In this document: positions 34,985-46,319 of the stretch, in pieces
How positions within the stretch are numbered: the stretch's first letter is position 1
Layout of the letters: each line of letters starts with the position of its first letter
From: Xenopus tropicalis
Lineage: Eukaryota > Chordata > Amphibia > Anura > Pipidae
Length of the DNA stretch: 64,000 bases
Direction of reading: 5' to 3'
NCBI RefSeq assembly: GCF_000004195.4
Contig: NC_030683.2
Coordinates: 51,287,358-51,351,357 of the forward strand
Notes under the pieces: generated by a model
Seen by the model: only the letters and a program-made list of their open reading frames with translations
Databases searched by the model: none
Told to the model about the DNA's origin: nothing
Program-made: the position numbers and the translations under genes

Positions 34985-37600
34985 GCTTTACAGCTTGGTA
35001 CTTTGTAGCAATAAGAAATATTTACCCATTATAGATTCGGGGGGATGTGTATTTTCCAAAAATATATGGCTTTCTGGGGTGAATGTACTTTTTTTGTAGC
35101 ATTATCCCACATAAAGGATGTAAATGTGTTGATTTTGCAGGAGCTGAAATGATAGATCATATGGGGGTATGTTCCCATTGGGGCCCCTACATGCCACATA
35201 CTTAGGTAAACCTATACATATTGGGCATCAAACTGTTCAGTGGACCCCTGGCGTTCAAATTTAGGGTGTTTTATCTTGGTACCTAACACTATGTGGGAGA
35301 TAAGATGCTGCAAAGTGGAAGCTTTGAGGGGATTTTTGGAAATGTCATCAAAATTGCTAACTTTAGAAAAGCTGTGCGGCTTGGTACTTTGGAGTAGAAA
35401 GACATGGGTACCCATTTTAGATTCGGGGGAATGTGTACTTTCCAAAAATATATGACTTTCTGGGGTGAGCGTACTTTTTTGTAGCTTTATCCCACATATA
35501 ATAATGTAAATGTGTTGATTTTGCAGGAGCTGAAATGACAGAAATGACAGTTCATATGGGGGTATGTTCACATTGGGGCCCCTACATGCCACATACTTAG
35601 GTAAACCTATACATATTGGGCATCAAACTGTTCAGTGGACCCCTGGCGTTCAAATTCAGGGTGTTTTATCTTGGTACCTAATGCTATGTGGGAGATAAGA
35701 TGCTTCAAAATGGAAGCTTTGAGGGGATTTTTGGAAATGTCATCAAAATTGCTAACTTTAGAAAAGCTGTGCGGCTTGGTACTTTGGAGTAGAAAGACAT
35801 GGGTACCCATTTTAGATTCGGGGGAATGTGTACTTTCCAAAAATATATGGCTTTCTGGGGTGAGCGTACTTTTTTGTAGCTTTATCTCACATATAATGAT
35901 GTAAATGTGTTGATTTTGCAGGAGCTGAAATGACAGAAATGACAGTATATATGGGGGTATGTTCACATTCGGGCTCCTACATGCCACATACTTGGGTAAA
36001 CCTATACATATTGGGCATCAAACTGTTCAGTGGACCCGTGGTGTTCAAATTCAGGGTGTTTTATCTTGGTACCTAATGCTATGTGGGAGATAAGATGCTT
36101 CAAAGTGGAAGCTTTGAGGGGATTTTTGGAAATGTCATCAAAATTGCTAACTTTAGAAAAGCTGTGCGGCTTGGTACTTTGGAGTAGAAAGACATGGGTA
36201 CCCATTTTAGATTCGGGGGAATGTGTACTTTCCAAAAATATATGACTTTCTGGGGTGAGCGTACTTTTTTGTAGCTTTATCCCACATATAATAATGTAAA
36301 TGTGTTGATTTTGCAGGAGCTGAAATGACAGAAATGACAGTTCATATGGGGGTATGTTCACATTGGGGCCCCTACATGCCACATACTTAGGTAAACCTAT
36401 ACATATTGGGCATCAAACTGTTCAGTGGACCCCTGGCGTTCAAATTCAGGGTGTTTTATCTTGGTACCTAATGCTATGTGGGAGATAAGATGCTTCAAAG
36501 TGGAAGCTTTGAGGGGATTTTTGGAAATGTCATCAAAATTGCTAACTTTAGAAAAGCTGTGCGGCTTGGTACTTTGGAGTAGAAAGACATAGGTACCCAT
36601 TTTAGATTTGGGGGAATGTGTACTTTCCAAAAATATATGACTTTCTGGGGTGAGCATACTTTTTACTAGCTTTATCCCACATATAATGATGTAAATGTGT
36701 TGATTTTGCAGAAGCTGAAATGACAGAAATGACAGTATATATGGGGGTATGTTCACATTCGGGCCCCTACATGCCACATACTTAGGTAAACCTATACATA
36801 TTGGGCATCAAACTGTTCAGTGGACCCCTGGTGTTCAAATTCAGGGTGTTTTATCTTGGTACCTAATGCTATGTGGGAGATAAGATGCTTCAAAATGGAA
36901 GCTTTGAGGGGATTTTTGGAAATGTCATCAAAATTGCTAACTTTAGAAAAGCTGTGCGGCTTGGTACTTTGGAGTAGAAAGACATGGGTACCCATTTTAG
37001 ATTCGGGGGAATGTGTACTTTCCAAAAATATATGACTTTCTGGGGTGAGCGTACTTTTTTGTAGCTTTATCCCACATATAATAATGTAAATGTGTTGATT
37101 TTGCAGGAGCTGAAATGACAGAAATGACAGTTCATATGGGGGTATGTTCACATTGGGGCCCCTACATGCCACATACTTAGGTAAACCTATACATATTGGG
37201 CATCAAACTGTTCAGTGGACCCCTGGCGTTCAAATTCAGGGTGTTTTATCTTGGTACCTAATGCTATGTGGGAGATAAGATGCTTCAAAGTGGAAGCTTT
37301 GAGGGGATTTTTGGAAATGTCATCAAAATTGCTAACTTTAGAAAAGCTGTGCGGCTTGGTACTTTGGAGTAGAAAGACATGGGTACCCATTTTAGATTCG
37401 GGGGAATGTGTACTTTCCAAAAATATATGACTTTCTGGGGTGAGCGTACTTTTTACTAGCTTCATCCCACATATAATGATGTAAATGTGTTGATTTTGCA
37501 GAAGCTGAAATGACAGAAATGACAGTTCATATGGGGTATGTTCACATTGGGGCCCCTACATGCCACATACTTAGGTAAACCTATACATATTGGGCATCAA
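34985..37600. repeat. Tandem array B, 395-bp units with dimeric higher-order pattern
   Basis: GCATCAAACTG starts at 35,225, 35,620, 36,015, 36,410, 36,805, 37,200 and 37,594, a 395-bp period (last 394). Array B is a diverged relative of array A (both share ATATTGGGCATCAAACTGTT and ACTTTCCAAAAATATATG). Units alternate: odd ones read CATATAATAATG and TTCATATGGGGG, even ones CATATAATGATG and mostly GTATATATGGGGG, so the effective repeat is a dimer of about 790 bp. Confidence 0.95.
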
Positions 37601-38294
37601 ACTGGTCAGTGGACCCCAGGCATTCATATTTAGGGTGTTTTATTTGGTTACTTTATGACCTGTAGGAGATAAGATACTATAGACTAGAAGCTTTGAAGCG
37701 ATTTTTAAAAAAAATCACAAATTTTGATAAAAACCAATAACTTTAGGAAAGCATTGCGACTTGATAGTTTGGAGTAGACAGACAGTTGTGCCTATTCTGT
37801 ATTCCCCAGAATCTGTTCTTTCCAAAAATGTACAATTTTCTGGGATAAACCTTCTGTTAGTGGAATTTTGGCCTTGAAATCCAAAGTATGCAGTTTTTTT
37901 GGAGCAGTGCTTTGGGAATTTGGTAATGTACTACTGGGAGTTTTTGACCTATACAAGTGAGAAATCTCCATAAAACTATATATTTTTGGTATTGGCACGT
38001 TCAGGAGACATGGGACTTTCCAAATCAGTTGTATATTCGTGCATAAAATAATTTTTGTTTCTAGTATGTGTGATTATATTATGGAAAATTTGATTTTTTT
38101 TGCATTTTTAGACATTTAGAAGCCTATATCTTGTTACAGAATTGGAATTACACAAAAATTCTACCATATTTTGAAAGCTTAGGTTGTTCTGAAAAAAACG
38201 ATATATTGTTTTCCTTGGTAAACTAAAAGTCCCCCCGAGGAAAGGCCCCTAAAGTGAAACAGTGCTTTGACCAAAATGGCTGGCAGTAAAAGGG
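37601..38294. repeat. Right subterminal region of the piggyBac-like element
   Basis: 37,601-37,850 is one more, strongly diverged, relative of the array unit (AAAACCAATAACTTTAGGAA, TTCTTTCCAAAAATGTAC), after which unique sequence leads to the right terminal repeat. This diverged copy is probably the original subterminal sequence from which the arrays grew. Confidence 0.75.
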
Positions 38295-38429
38295 TTAAAA
38301 ACATTACATTTATGCCATTTAGAAAACTCAGAGACCAGGCACAGGGACATCTATTCAGTTGAACATAATCCAACAGTTGACAGAAATAATTGGATTGAGT
38401 TTAGACTCAGTCCCACCCTGCTCAATCTG

Positions 38430-38760
38430 ATTCCAACATAATTCTGGCCCCAGGACACATTTTTACTAAAACCAGGAAAAGAGAAAAGAGAAAACTAAAT
38501 TCTCCCTCAAAACTCATATATGGTTTTAGCTTTTCAAAGCTTCAGCCATCTTTAAACTGCTCCATTATCTTATAAGGTTCTGCCATTTAGTTAAGAACTT
38601 GCTTTTCGCTTTGGGAATTAAGACTAGTACCCTATCTACTGGTTTAAAGCTTCTAACTTTGGCAGACCTACTGTATTATAAATCCTGACCTGGGATGTTG
38701 TTGTAAATGTTGGAATAACCTTCCCAATATGATCCAACATTTAGCCTACATTTTTCTAAA
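38430..38760 (-). pseudogene. Gypsy-type pol C-terminal remnant
   Basis: On the minus strand near 38,570-38,670 the frame reads AKVRSFKPVDRVLVLIPKAK followed by SKFLTKWQ, matching the post-integrase segment of Ty3/Gypsy polyproteins (F.xGDRVLVL.P..NKLLAKWQGP). The frame then hits stops, and recognisable fragments (CWNQIEQGGTESKLNP) continue at lower coordinates. It is short and decayed, immediately next to the right end of the piggyBac-like element. Confidence 0.5.
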
Positions 38761-40129
38761 ATTATGCTAAGGTGTACTACAAACAGGTGCAGCAGTATTA
38801 ATTGGTTCCTAAAGTGATATTGGAGTAACTATTTTCTTCTTTATATATCTATATCTTCTTTATAGAGTGCCTGACAATAGAAAACCCAGGGCACAAGTAC
38901 TCTTTTACTTGCATCAAGGTAAATGTGTTATGATAGCTTTTTTTTGTTGTGATTTTGCTCAGATTCCAAAAAATGTGATAAAGCTCCCCATTAATCACTC
39001 TCACTTTGTGAATTTGAATTAAACAGGAATTCTCAAAGGTTAGCACTGTAGTGGAATATTTGTTGCATACATACAACACCAATGCTACAATCCTACACTT
39101 TCCAGGTATGCACCAACCTATAATTGTACCCAATTATGAACAGTTGCAACAAAGCTACCCATTTACAACTTTATGCCATCTCCATTTATGCCTTCCTTGT
39201 GCCTGCCTTCCGCATTCAGAAGCATTATTTACTGCCTCCTACCTTCTCCATATGCTGTCTTCCCTCAGTCAACCTATGTCATCTCCTTATTTTCACTTAT
39301 TTTCCCCCACACATAAGCTTTTATCCCTTCTCCATTTACATTTCACTACAGCGGGTTGCTGAATGGGCATTAGGAATTGATGCCAGTGCAGGACTGAGAT
39401 AGAATGGTACCTGTGCTGAGATAGAACAGGTTCAGGGCAAAGGAAGGACCTAATATGTTTAACAGAAGACAAAGTAGGGCAGAGAAAAGATGCAGTATGT
39501 GATAGTCTGGACAAGTAGGGAGGAGTTATGAATATCAAGGTAGCTTTTAAAGCAGAGATTAAAGTGGTGCATGGAGAGGAGGAAGCAAAAATAAGTGTTA
39601 TAGCTAAGGACAGGAGAGCGGCCACAGGGTGCACAGTGAAATTTAACAAACATCTTTAAATTGGATACTGTAGACAGAAGAGTTATTTTGCTCTTTTGTG
39701 GGTTAACCACCAGAAATTTAATTATATTTATTGAACAACTTTATTTTTTTGCATTACGAAAGTGTTGATACATGCACAACAACAAAAGAAAAGTACTATT
39801 AAATTCCCATCAACCATCAGACGTGATTGTTCACAGATGCAAGCAAACAGATGCTCTTATTAGTGTCAGATTAAGAATTCTTTAAAAAATGTCATGTATT
39901 TGTCTGAGAAAAAGTCTCCACTAAATGAGGGCACCGTTTCTTTGCACACTGGACCGGAAACCGGATTAATATTTGAGGCAGCATTTGTTCTCAAGCAACT
40001 AAACATATGGTGAAATGGAATAAGCTTGATGGAGGAATATTAAGACAAGATTTCAAAAACTAACTTTTGATCTTTCATTTACTTTGGGTAAGTCTGACAA
40101 ATATTTATTTGATGAAACTGTAAATTATT
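38761..40129. other. No recognised feature
   Basis: Mixed AT-rich sequence; short frames (for instance near 39,051-39,402) show no recognisable domain. Confidence 0.35.
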
Positions 40130-40545
40130 TTTTTTTCAACTTTTTATTATAATCATAATAATTACACTGCTTACCCTGCTTACTTTATCAGAGAGAACAG
40201 AAAAACACCATAACTTTATATAACTGGTAGCTCCCCCCCCCCAAAAAAACCCAGACGCATCAAACATAACTATAAACTATCAAGACCAGAAATGTTCTTC
40301 CATATTTTTTGAGCTTCCTGTAAGAATCTTCTTTCCAAAATATTTCTTAAAATTGCCATTTCATATTCTATATTACTGCTAATTTCTTTCATACACTGGG
40401 AAATGTTTGGGACCTCCTGTTTTTTTCCAATTCTTGGCAATTAAAAGTCTGACTGTATAAAACAACATACAGTTACTTTTTTCCTCATGCCCTTAATTGT
40501 GGACAAATATATGAATTACTCTAAAAGACATGACCTTTAGCCTAA
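40130..40545 (-). repeat. L1-like LINE 3' end (5'-truncated)
   Basis: A poly-T run at 40,130-40,137 marks the 3' end of a minus-strand copy. ATAATCATAATAATTACACT and AAAACACCATAACTTTATAT are the complement of the tail found at 24,052-24,206. The upstream part (TTTTTTCCAATTCTTGGCAA) is non-coding. Confidence 0.55.
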
Positions 40546-40550
40546 ACATA

Positions 40551-41850
40551 TAGTTACATAGTTACATAGGGTTGAAAAAAGACCAACGTCCAACCCTTCC
40601 AAGTATACCCAGCACACACAAACCTATACTTACCAATCTATGCACTCACATACATATTTATACAAACATATATACTAGTGATGGGCGAAATGTTTCGGCA
40701 GGCATGGATTTGCCACACGTCCAAAAATTGCTGTGGGCGACAAAAGAATAGCCGACCGTCAAAAGAATAGCCGCGGGGGACAAAAGAATAGCTGCTGGCG
40801 ACAAAAGAAGAGCCACGGGCGACAAAAGAATAGCCGTTGGCGACAAAAGAATAGCTGCGGGCGACAAAAGAATAGTCGATGGCTACAATTTTTTTTGACG
40901 CGCGACATTTTCTCCGTTTCGCAAATCTTTTGAAAGATTCACAAATTTTCTGACGAAGTGAAACGGCCCAGATTCGCTCATCACTAATTAATACTAACTG
41001 CAGATATTAGTATCACAATAGCCTTGGATACTATACTTGTTCAAGTACTCATCCAGGCCCCTCTTAAAGGCATTAACAGAATCTGCCATTACAACATCAC
41101 TAGGAAGGGCATTCCACAACCTCACTGCCCTCACCGTGAAAAACCACTTATGTTGCTTCAAATGAAAGCTCCGTTCCTCTAATCTTAAGGGGTGGCCTCT
41201 GGTGCGTTTTTATGGGAAAAAAGAACATCCCCTATCTGCCTATAATCCCCTCTAATGTACTTGTACAGAGTAATCATGTCCCCTCGCAAGCGCCTTTTTT
41301 CCAGAGAGAACAATCCCAACCTCCACAGTCTAACCTCATAGTTAGAATCATCCATCCCCTTAACCAGTTTAGTTGCACGTCTCTGCACTTTCTACAGCTC
41401 ATTAATATCCTTCTTAAGAACTGGAGCCCAAAACTGCGCTGCATACTCAAGGTGAGGCCTTACCAGGGACCTATAAAGGGGTAAAATTATATTTTCATCC
41501 CTTCAGTAAATGCCCTTTTTTATAGCACTTTATTTGATTTAGTATCCACCAAATGACACTGCCAGGAATTAGACAACTTGCTATCTACAAAAACCCCCAG
41601 ATCCTTCTGCATTAAGGATGCCCCCAACAAACTACCATTTAGTAGATAGTTTGCGTTTATATTATTTCTACCAAAGAGCATAACTTTGCACTTGTCCACA
41701 TTGAACCTCATTTTTCAATTTGCTGCCCAGTTTTCCAATTTTGTCAAATCACTCTGTAAAGTGGCAGCATCCAAGTTAAAAAGCCAAGGACCAAGAATTG
41801 ACCCCTTCAATACTCCACTAACAACACTGGTCCAATTAGAAATTAGAAAC
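40551..41850 (-). pseudogene. CR1 LINE, 3' part of ORF2 and 3' UTR, 5'-truncated
   Basis: The 3' tail starts at 40,551 (TAGTTACATAGTTACATAGG), followed by the CR1 3' UTR. Minus-strand frames read [20 protein letters not shown] (41,388 down) and MRFNVDKCKVMLFGRNNINA (41,711 down), the post-RT region of CR1 ORF2 (compare KLVKGMESLSYEERL in the intact copy at 54,890). Frameshifts and an internal MITE at 40,677-40,985 break it. Sequence divergence from 54,683 shows a different CR1 subfamily. Loss of the 5' part is usual for LINE insertions. Confidence 0.85.
40677..40985. mobile_element. hAT-type MITE (TAGTGATG family) inserted in CR1, with 21-bp array
   Basis: Ends TAGTGATGGGCGAAATG and GATTCGCTCATCACTA; flanks ATATATAC and ATTAATAC agree at 6 of 8. 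CR1 sequence resumes directly after it. The centre holds seven units of CAAAAGAATAGCCGCGGGCGA type starting at 40,741, 40,760, 40,781, 40,802, 40,823, 40,844 and 40,865, so the period is 21 bp. Confidence 0.88.
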
Positions 41851-42660
41851 AGCATCTATAAACTAATTCTCTGTAGCTCTCATTTACAAATGTAGATGCT
41901 AAATTGCACAAGTAGTTGCCAATAGTAACCCTTCAATTAGTTTTGTAGTTAGAAATGAAAGTAAAGGAATGACTGCTGCTGGCTACTGCACTTGTGCAGT
42001 TTAGCCCTTATGTTTGTAAATTAGCCCATTTATCAAGACCCAAGCAGAATGCAATTACTGCAGTGTTGCTTACAGTTGCCTGACAATGAAATACTACAAA
42101 AGTAAGCTTTTATTTGATTGGCAATATTCCTAAAACTAGGAATAATTTATTGTTGTGCATTGAACACCAGATGGCACTTGGAGAGTAACAGACATTTCCC
42201 TGTTTATTTGTCAATCTTTGGGAAAGAAAAAAAAAATCAGTAAATGTTGTCTATCTCTAACTCAGTCTGTGCTCAGTAGAACAATAAGGATCATTTGTAA
42301 TTTGCAAAGTTTAATATTCAGACACAAAACATCATGTTTTTCAGCCAGTATTTCAGCATAATAGCAGACAGGCAATAAGTATAATGTCCATCACAACTTG
42401 CACTTGATGTACAGATATGTCTGTTTTGGTAGTTCACATGCAAGTTGTGGCAGGTGTCTTTCCCTGGAAATACGTTTGAATGGTGTCACTTCTAACTTGT
42501 AAAACAATGTTACAATATGAAATTGCAGCATAGAGATAGTAATCTACAAAGAACTGTTAGTCCCCACCGTGGACAGCAATATGATTGCCCTTCTCTCCAT
42601 AAACTTGTAATTAAAAAAATGTAACAAACAGATATATAACTATATATATATATATACACA
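41851..42660. other. No recognised feature
   Basis: Non-coding; a (TA)n tract at 42,640-42,655 borders the next palindrome. Confidence 0.4.
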
Positions 42661-42858
42661 GACAGAGAGCCGCACACACCAGGACTTAGCAATTAGTGAA
42701 AAAATGTATTGAAAAAAATCCAACGTTTTGAGTACTGACTGTACTCTTCTTCAGTGGTTTGTCCCTGAAGAAGAGTACAGTCAGTACTCGAAACGTTGGA
42801 TTTTTTTCAATACAATTTTTCACTAATTGCTAAGTCCTGGTGTGTGCGGCTCTCTGTC
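42661..42858. repeat. Near-perfect palindrome with 95-bp arms
   Basis: The left arm starts GACAGAGAGCCGCACACACC; the right arm ends GGTGTGTGCGGCTCTCTGTC. The arms include CCAACGTTTTGAGTACTGAC and its complement, and CTGTACTCTTCTTCAG against CTGAAGAAGAGTACAG, with a centre of about 14 bases. Divergence between arms is a few bases. Probably a foldback MITE. Confidence 0.9.
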
Positions 42859-43327
42859 CGTATATTTCCTCATTTTTGACAGCACCCAAGGCATTTGAAC
42901 CTCAATAGGGTGTGCTCCACTCTTCTTTGACTATGTATATATAGTTAATTTTGCTATAGAAGTTGTTTTGTCAGTGGAGCTATAACTTATAAACTTGCCC
43001 ATCTTACACTGATAATTTACAGTGACCCTTGAGATACCAAATTTTACAGCTTTATTCAGGACCATTTAAATAAATGACAAAAGTAGCATTTGCACAGGGC
43101 TCACCAGGATGGGGGGATGGGTAGACCTTTTATCTCCTATAATCTTTGACTGAAGCAAAGCCTATAATAAATAATAATAAAAAGAATAAACCCTATTTCA
43201 ATCGAAAGAGCTCATTTTAATTTCTTTTCTTTATTTATTTTGTTACTATAGCATTCAACTGGATCAATGTTCCTGAGGAATCCTTGCAATAAAATTGTAT
43301 CTTTGATAGAAACATTTTTCTTGTGGT
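42859..43327. other. No recognised feature
   Basis: Non-coding spacer before the next MITE. Confidence 0.35.
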
Positions 43328-43335
43328 GTCATCAT

Positions 43336-43796
43336 TAGAGATGTAGCGAACTGTTCGCCGGCGAACTAATTCACGCGAACATCGGGTGTTTGCAAGTTCG
43401 AGAACTTTTCGCGATGTTCGCAATTTGGGTTCGCCTTAGGCGTTTTTCCGATGCGTTTTTTCGCCTAGTACTGGTGTAAGCAAATCCCGTTTCCATGGTG
43501 CTAATAGTGCGAAATAGCAAAAAACGCAGCGTATTTCCGCTAGGTCTGCCAGCTGCCTTTGCGTATACATAGGAATAGCTTGCATTTTTACGCAACGCTG
43601 TGTCAGCAAAGTATTTTTCAGAGAAATTTTTGCCCTTGATCCCCCTCCTGCATGCCACTGTCCAGGTCGTGGGACCCTTTAAACAACTTTAAAATCAGGT
43701 TTTAAAGTTCGCCTTCCCATTGAAGTCTATGCACTTTTTGGCGTAAGTTCGCGAACGGGTTCGCAAACTTTTTTTTTGAGGTTCGCTACATCCCTA
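43336..43796. mobile_element. hAT-type MITE copy C with perfect 8-bp TSD
   Basis: Ends TAGAGATGTAGCGAAC and GTTCGCTACATCCCTA; GTCATCAT is duplicated at 43,328-43,335 and 43,797-43,804. Same family as 460-728 and 20,214-20,706. CpG-rich and non-coding. Confidence 0.95.
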
Positions 43797-43804
43797 GTCA
43801 TCAT

Positions 43805-44404
43805 TCTGTAAGCACAGTTAATGCCATGATAGTTGACTCATGTCAACTTCAGTTATCACAGACCATTTCTTAACTGCTTGCTTAATTATATTCAAGTTTC
43901 ATTTCTTAAGGTTAGTGTTGCGTTTTTGTAGATTGGTTGCAGGGACCCACCAAAGAGATATTGCCCTGGATCCACTGGTATCTTAAATTGGTACATCTTT
44001 ATCTTAACTACTTTAAATAATGTTATTCCTTAATGTGCCACTCAAGTAAGAATCCTGTGTATTTATACCTGTGGTAAGGATGTAATCAGTGTGTAAGTAA
44101 AATATATGTGTATTTTACAGTTATAATATAGTTTTTAAAAAAGCATCAAGTAGCTGAATATCTGTACCTTTAGTAAAAACACAATACACATAAACAGCAA
44201 GACCATTTAATGGGCACAGTAGAAATATCAATGTAGATAACTGTTGGCACCACATACGAAATCTCTGTTATGCAAGTGGCAGTCTGTATTTCTAGACAAA
44301 CTCTGTGCAGACTTTTCTTATTTTGACCAATTAGTAACTGACCAGCTAGGTATATAAGCCCCTGATAAGACTGCTGAGTCTAATAAAGCACATTTGGTCA
44401 ACCT
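43805..44404. other. No recognised feature
   Basis: No supported ORF or element. Confidence 0.35.
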
Positions 44405-44405
44405 G

Positions 44406-44700
44406 TGGCTGTATTTAAGTCCGATACCACCCGAGCCTAAACACGCCCCCCACTTCTGCTACACGTGACATCACTTTCACTAGAAGTGACGTCACATTCG
44501 CCCTCCAGCACCCCTCTGCACGATCACCCCCCTCAGTTCCACTGCCAGATTTGCACAGGTATAATCTGGCAGCAGCTGGGGAGGTTTTTTATTTTTTTTT
44601 TTTTTTTATTTTTATCTATTATATAGGCACGCAAGGGCTTTTCCCCTAAATCTGCTTCCCTAGACAAAGGTCTTTAGGTGCCTTTATATAAATACAGCCC
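44406..44700. repeat. MITE with GGCTGTATTTA ends and CRE-like sites
   Basis: GTGGCTGTATTTAAGTC and TATATAAATACAGCCC are inverted ends. The interior contains GTGACATCAC and GTGACGTCAC (44,486-44,495) about 20 bp apart; TGACGTCA is the CREB/ATF consensus. A T-run of about 17 follows near 44,590. Its GC-rich centre stands out. Confidence 0.65.
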
Positions 44701-45929
44701 TAAATACTACTTTTAATGAGAGTGTTCTCTGTCTGCAAGATTATTTGCAAATTTTAATTTTGCAAGCAAGGAACATGATTCACATGATTCTCATGATTCA
44801 CAAAATAGGTTGCGGTTAGTTTAATATAGCACTGGCACTTTCCCACAGACTAGATCATCCCAGTAGACAGGCATCTATCTGTAAGATATATAGCTCCTTT
44901 TACCCATCTTGTGTTATATAATAAACTAGCTGAGGTACCCAGAATTGCCCAGGAAATGTGTAGTTTCATCTATAGTAAGATGAGATTTTTTTTCTTTAAA
45001 AGCCATATGCATTCTTTTATATATCTAATGAATATAACATCTGAATTAGTTTAAAATATTTTTTTACCATAAAGCAGGCTGATTGGCAATGAAATACAAA
45101 TTATTTCTAACTTAAGCTCATGGACATGCCATGTAAAGGAGTCTCTAGTTACAGTAAATGCTAGCAGCCTTTGGAGACTACCCTTAAGCTTTGTAGTTGA
45201 ACATCACAAAGTCAAGATGTGCTGGAAAATGTAATTTTTTTCACTAAGAGCACATATTTCCCCAGTCACCTTTGTGGCAAGTGCTTTTAGAAAAACTGGG
45301 ATCCTTAATGAACAAGGAAAGGTAGTTTTAAATGAAGTGTCATTTGAATCAGCATTGAATAAGTTAAACTTGCTTTGCCAGTCAATTTTGTGTTCTTTGC
45401 CATGAGCCACTGCTTTCATAGTTCATCTCATTAGAGATGGATAATTTTAGCACTCTTCTATTTCTTAATTTCCATTCACTGCCCCTGGTGACAGCATCTT
45501 ACTGGGCCCCGTTCTATCATCATTTCCTGTGCTTTAGTATTGACACTATCGGGGCTGAGGTCACCAGGAGAAGCACAATGTGTAGGTGCAGATTGCAATG
45601 TAGGTTGCTGGTGTTACTGATATTTCAAATTAACTAAAATATTTTTTGTAAAAAAGAAAAGGTAAGAAAGAAAATTAAATTGATAAATGGATTCCATCTA
45701 TGCTCCATGACCTAAGCATGGTAGATTTGCCACAGATTAAGGGAAAATTCGTTTTTTGCATTTGTTGATGCTGTTTATTATCTAATTAAGTTATGTCAAA
45801 AATCCTTCTTTTCATTATGCATTTATATTGAGAAAATATTACACACGCACAGAACATGGTGCTATTCAATCAAAGAAATGTCCTGACATTAAACATGTAA
45901 AATGAAAGTATATTAGAACAATATTATTT
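44701..45929. other. No recognised feature
   Basis: Non-coding, AT-rich. Confidence 0.35.
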
Positions 45930-46280
45930 AGTAGAATTAAGTATAAAACAACAGACTTTTATGAGTTTTTTCTTGAAAACCTTTCTCCACTCATCTGAGT
46001 GGCTTCTTTAGTTCAGTTGACTGATAGGGAATTCCCTGGCATTTAAACCCTTGAGGGTAGTACAGTCACAGACATCCAATCACAATGGTTTCATTGAACT
46101 TATTCAGTAAGGTGTTGGCTGAAATTGACAGATGTAAGAAAGTATGATCATGGTACCATGATTCTCATTGATGCAGGTGTTAATCCTTCAAAGTACATGA
46201 CTGAAAACTTGTGGGTACCCAGACTGGGCCTTTATCAAAACTAAATCAAAGACAAGAAAAAAGACCAGGCCAACACACAG
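45930..46280. repeat. Dispersed-repeat-like sequence (CACTCATCTGAGTGG)
   Basis: Contains CCTTTCTCCACTCATCTGAG and GTACCCAGACTGGGCCTTTA, wording I associate with dispersed non-LTR or Penelope-type repeats in vertebrates. Only one copy is in the window, so borders and family are open. Confidence 0.35.
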
Positions 46281-46319
46281 AAGGGAGGAACACAGCAGGC
46301 AAAGCATACCTGAGTTAAC

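Larger units (their letters stand above)
31844..38294. mobile_element. piggyBac-like (Uribo2-type) non-autonomous element filled with tandem repeats
   Basis: The 6,451-bp unit is bordered by TTAA at 31,840-31,843 and 38,295-38,298. Ends are CTCTTTTACTGCCA and TGGCAGTAAAAGGG, inverted repeats of the piggyBac type (TTAA followed by CCC). The last 200 bp (TTAGACATTTAGAAGCCTAT, AAAAGTCCCCCCGAGGAAAG) and the left hairpins match, from memory, the ends of the Xenopus Uribo2-type piggyBac. No transposase ORF is present: the place of the gene is taken by two tandem arrays. It would need a transposase supplied elsewhere. The single mismatch in the left tip (CTC for CCC) may affect mobility. Confidence 0.88.

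Noticed and set aside
35212..37465. Repeated minus-strand frames of 126 codons in each 395-bp unit, looking like a conserved gene family
   Set aside because: They recur because the units are recent copies; plus-strand frames are equally open, and one unit is broken by a single-base deletion. No known domain is visible.
38179..38373. 64-codon frame at the right end of the piggyBac-like element as a transposase remnant
   Set aside because: No DDD transposase or C-terminal zinc-finger motif; the sequence is the non-coding 3' end.
45950..46020. Possible hammerhead-ribozyme-like core (GATGAG ... GAAA on the minus strand)
   Set aside because: The order reads CAGATGAGTGGAGAAAGG; the conserved CUGAUGA and CGAAA boxes are not both intact and helices could not be drawn.
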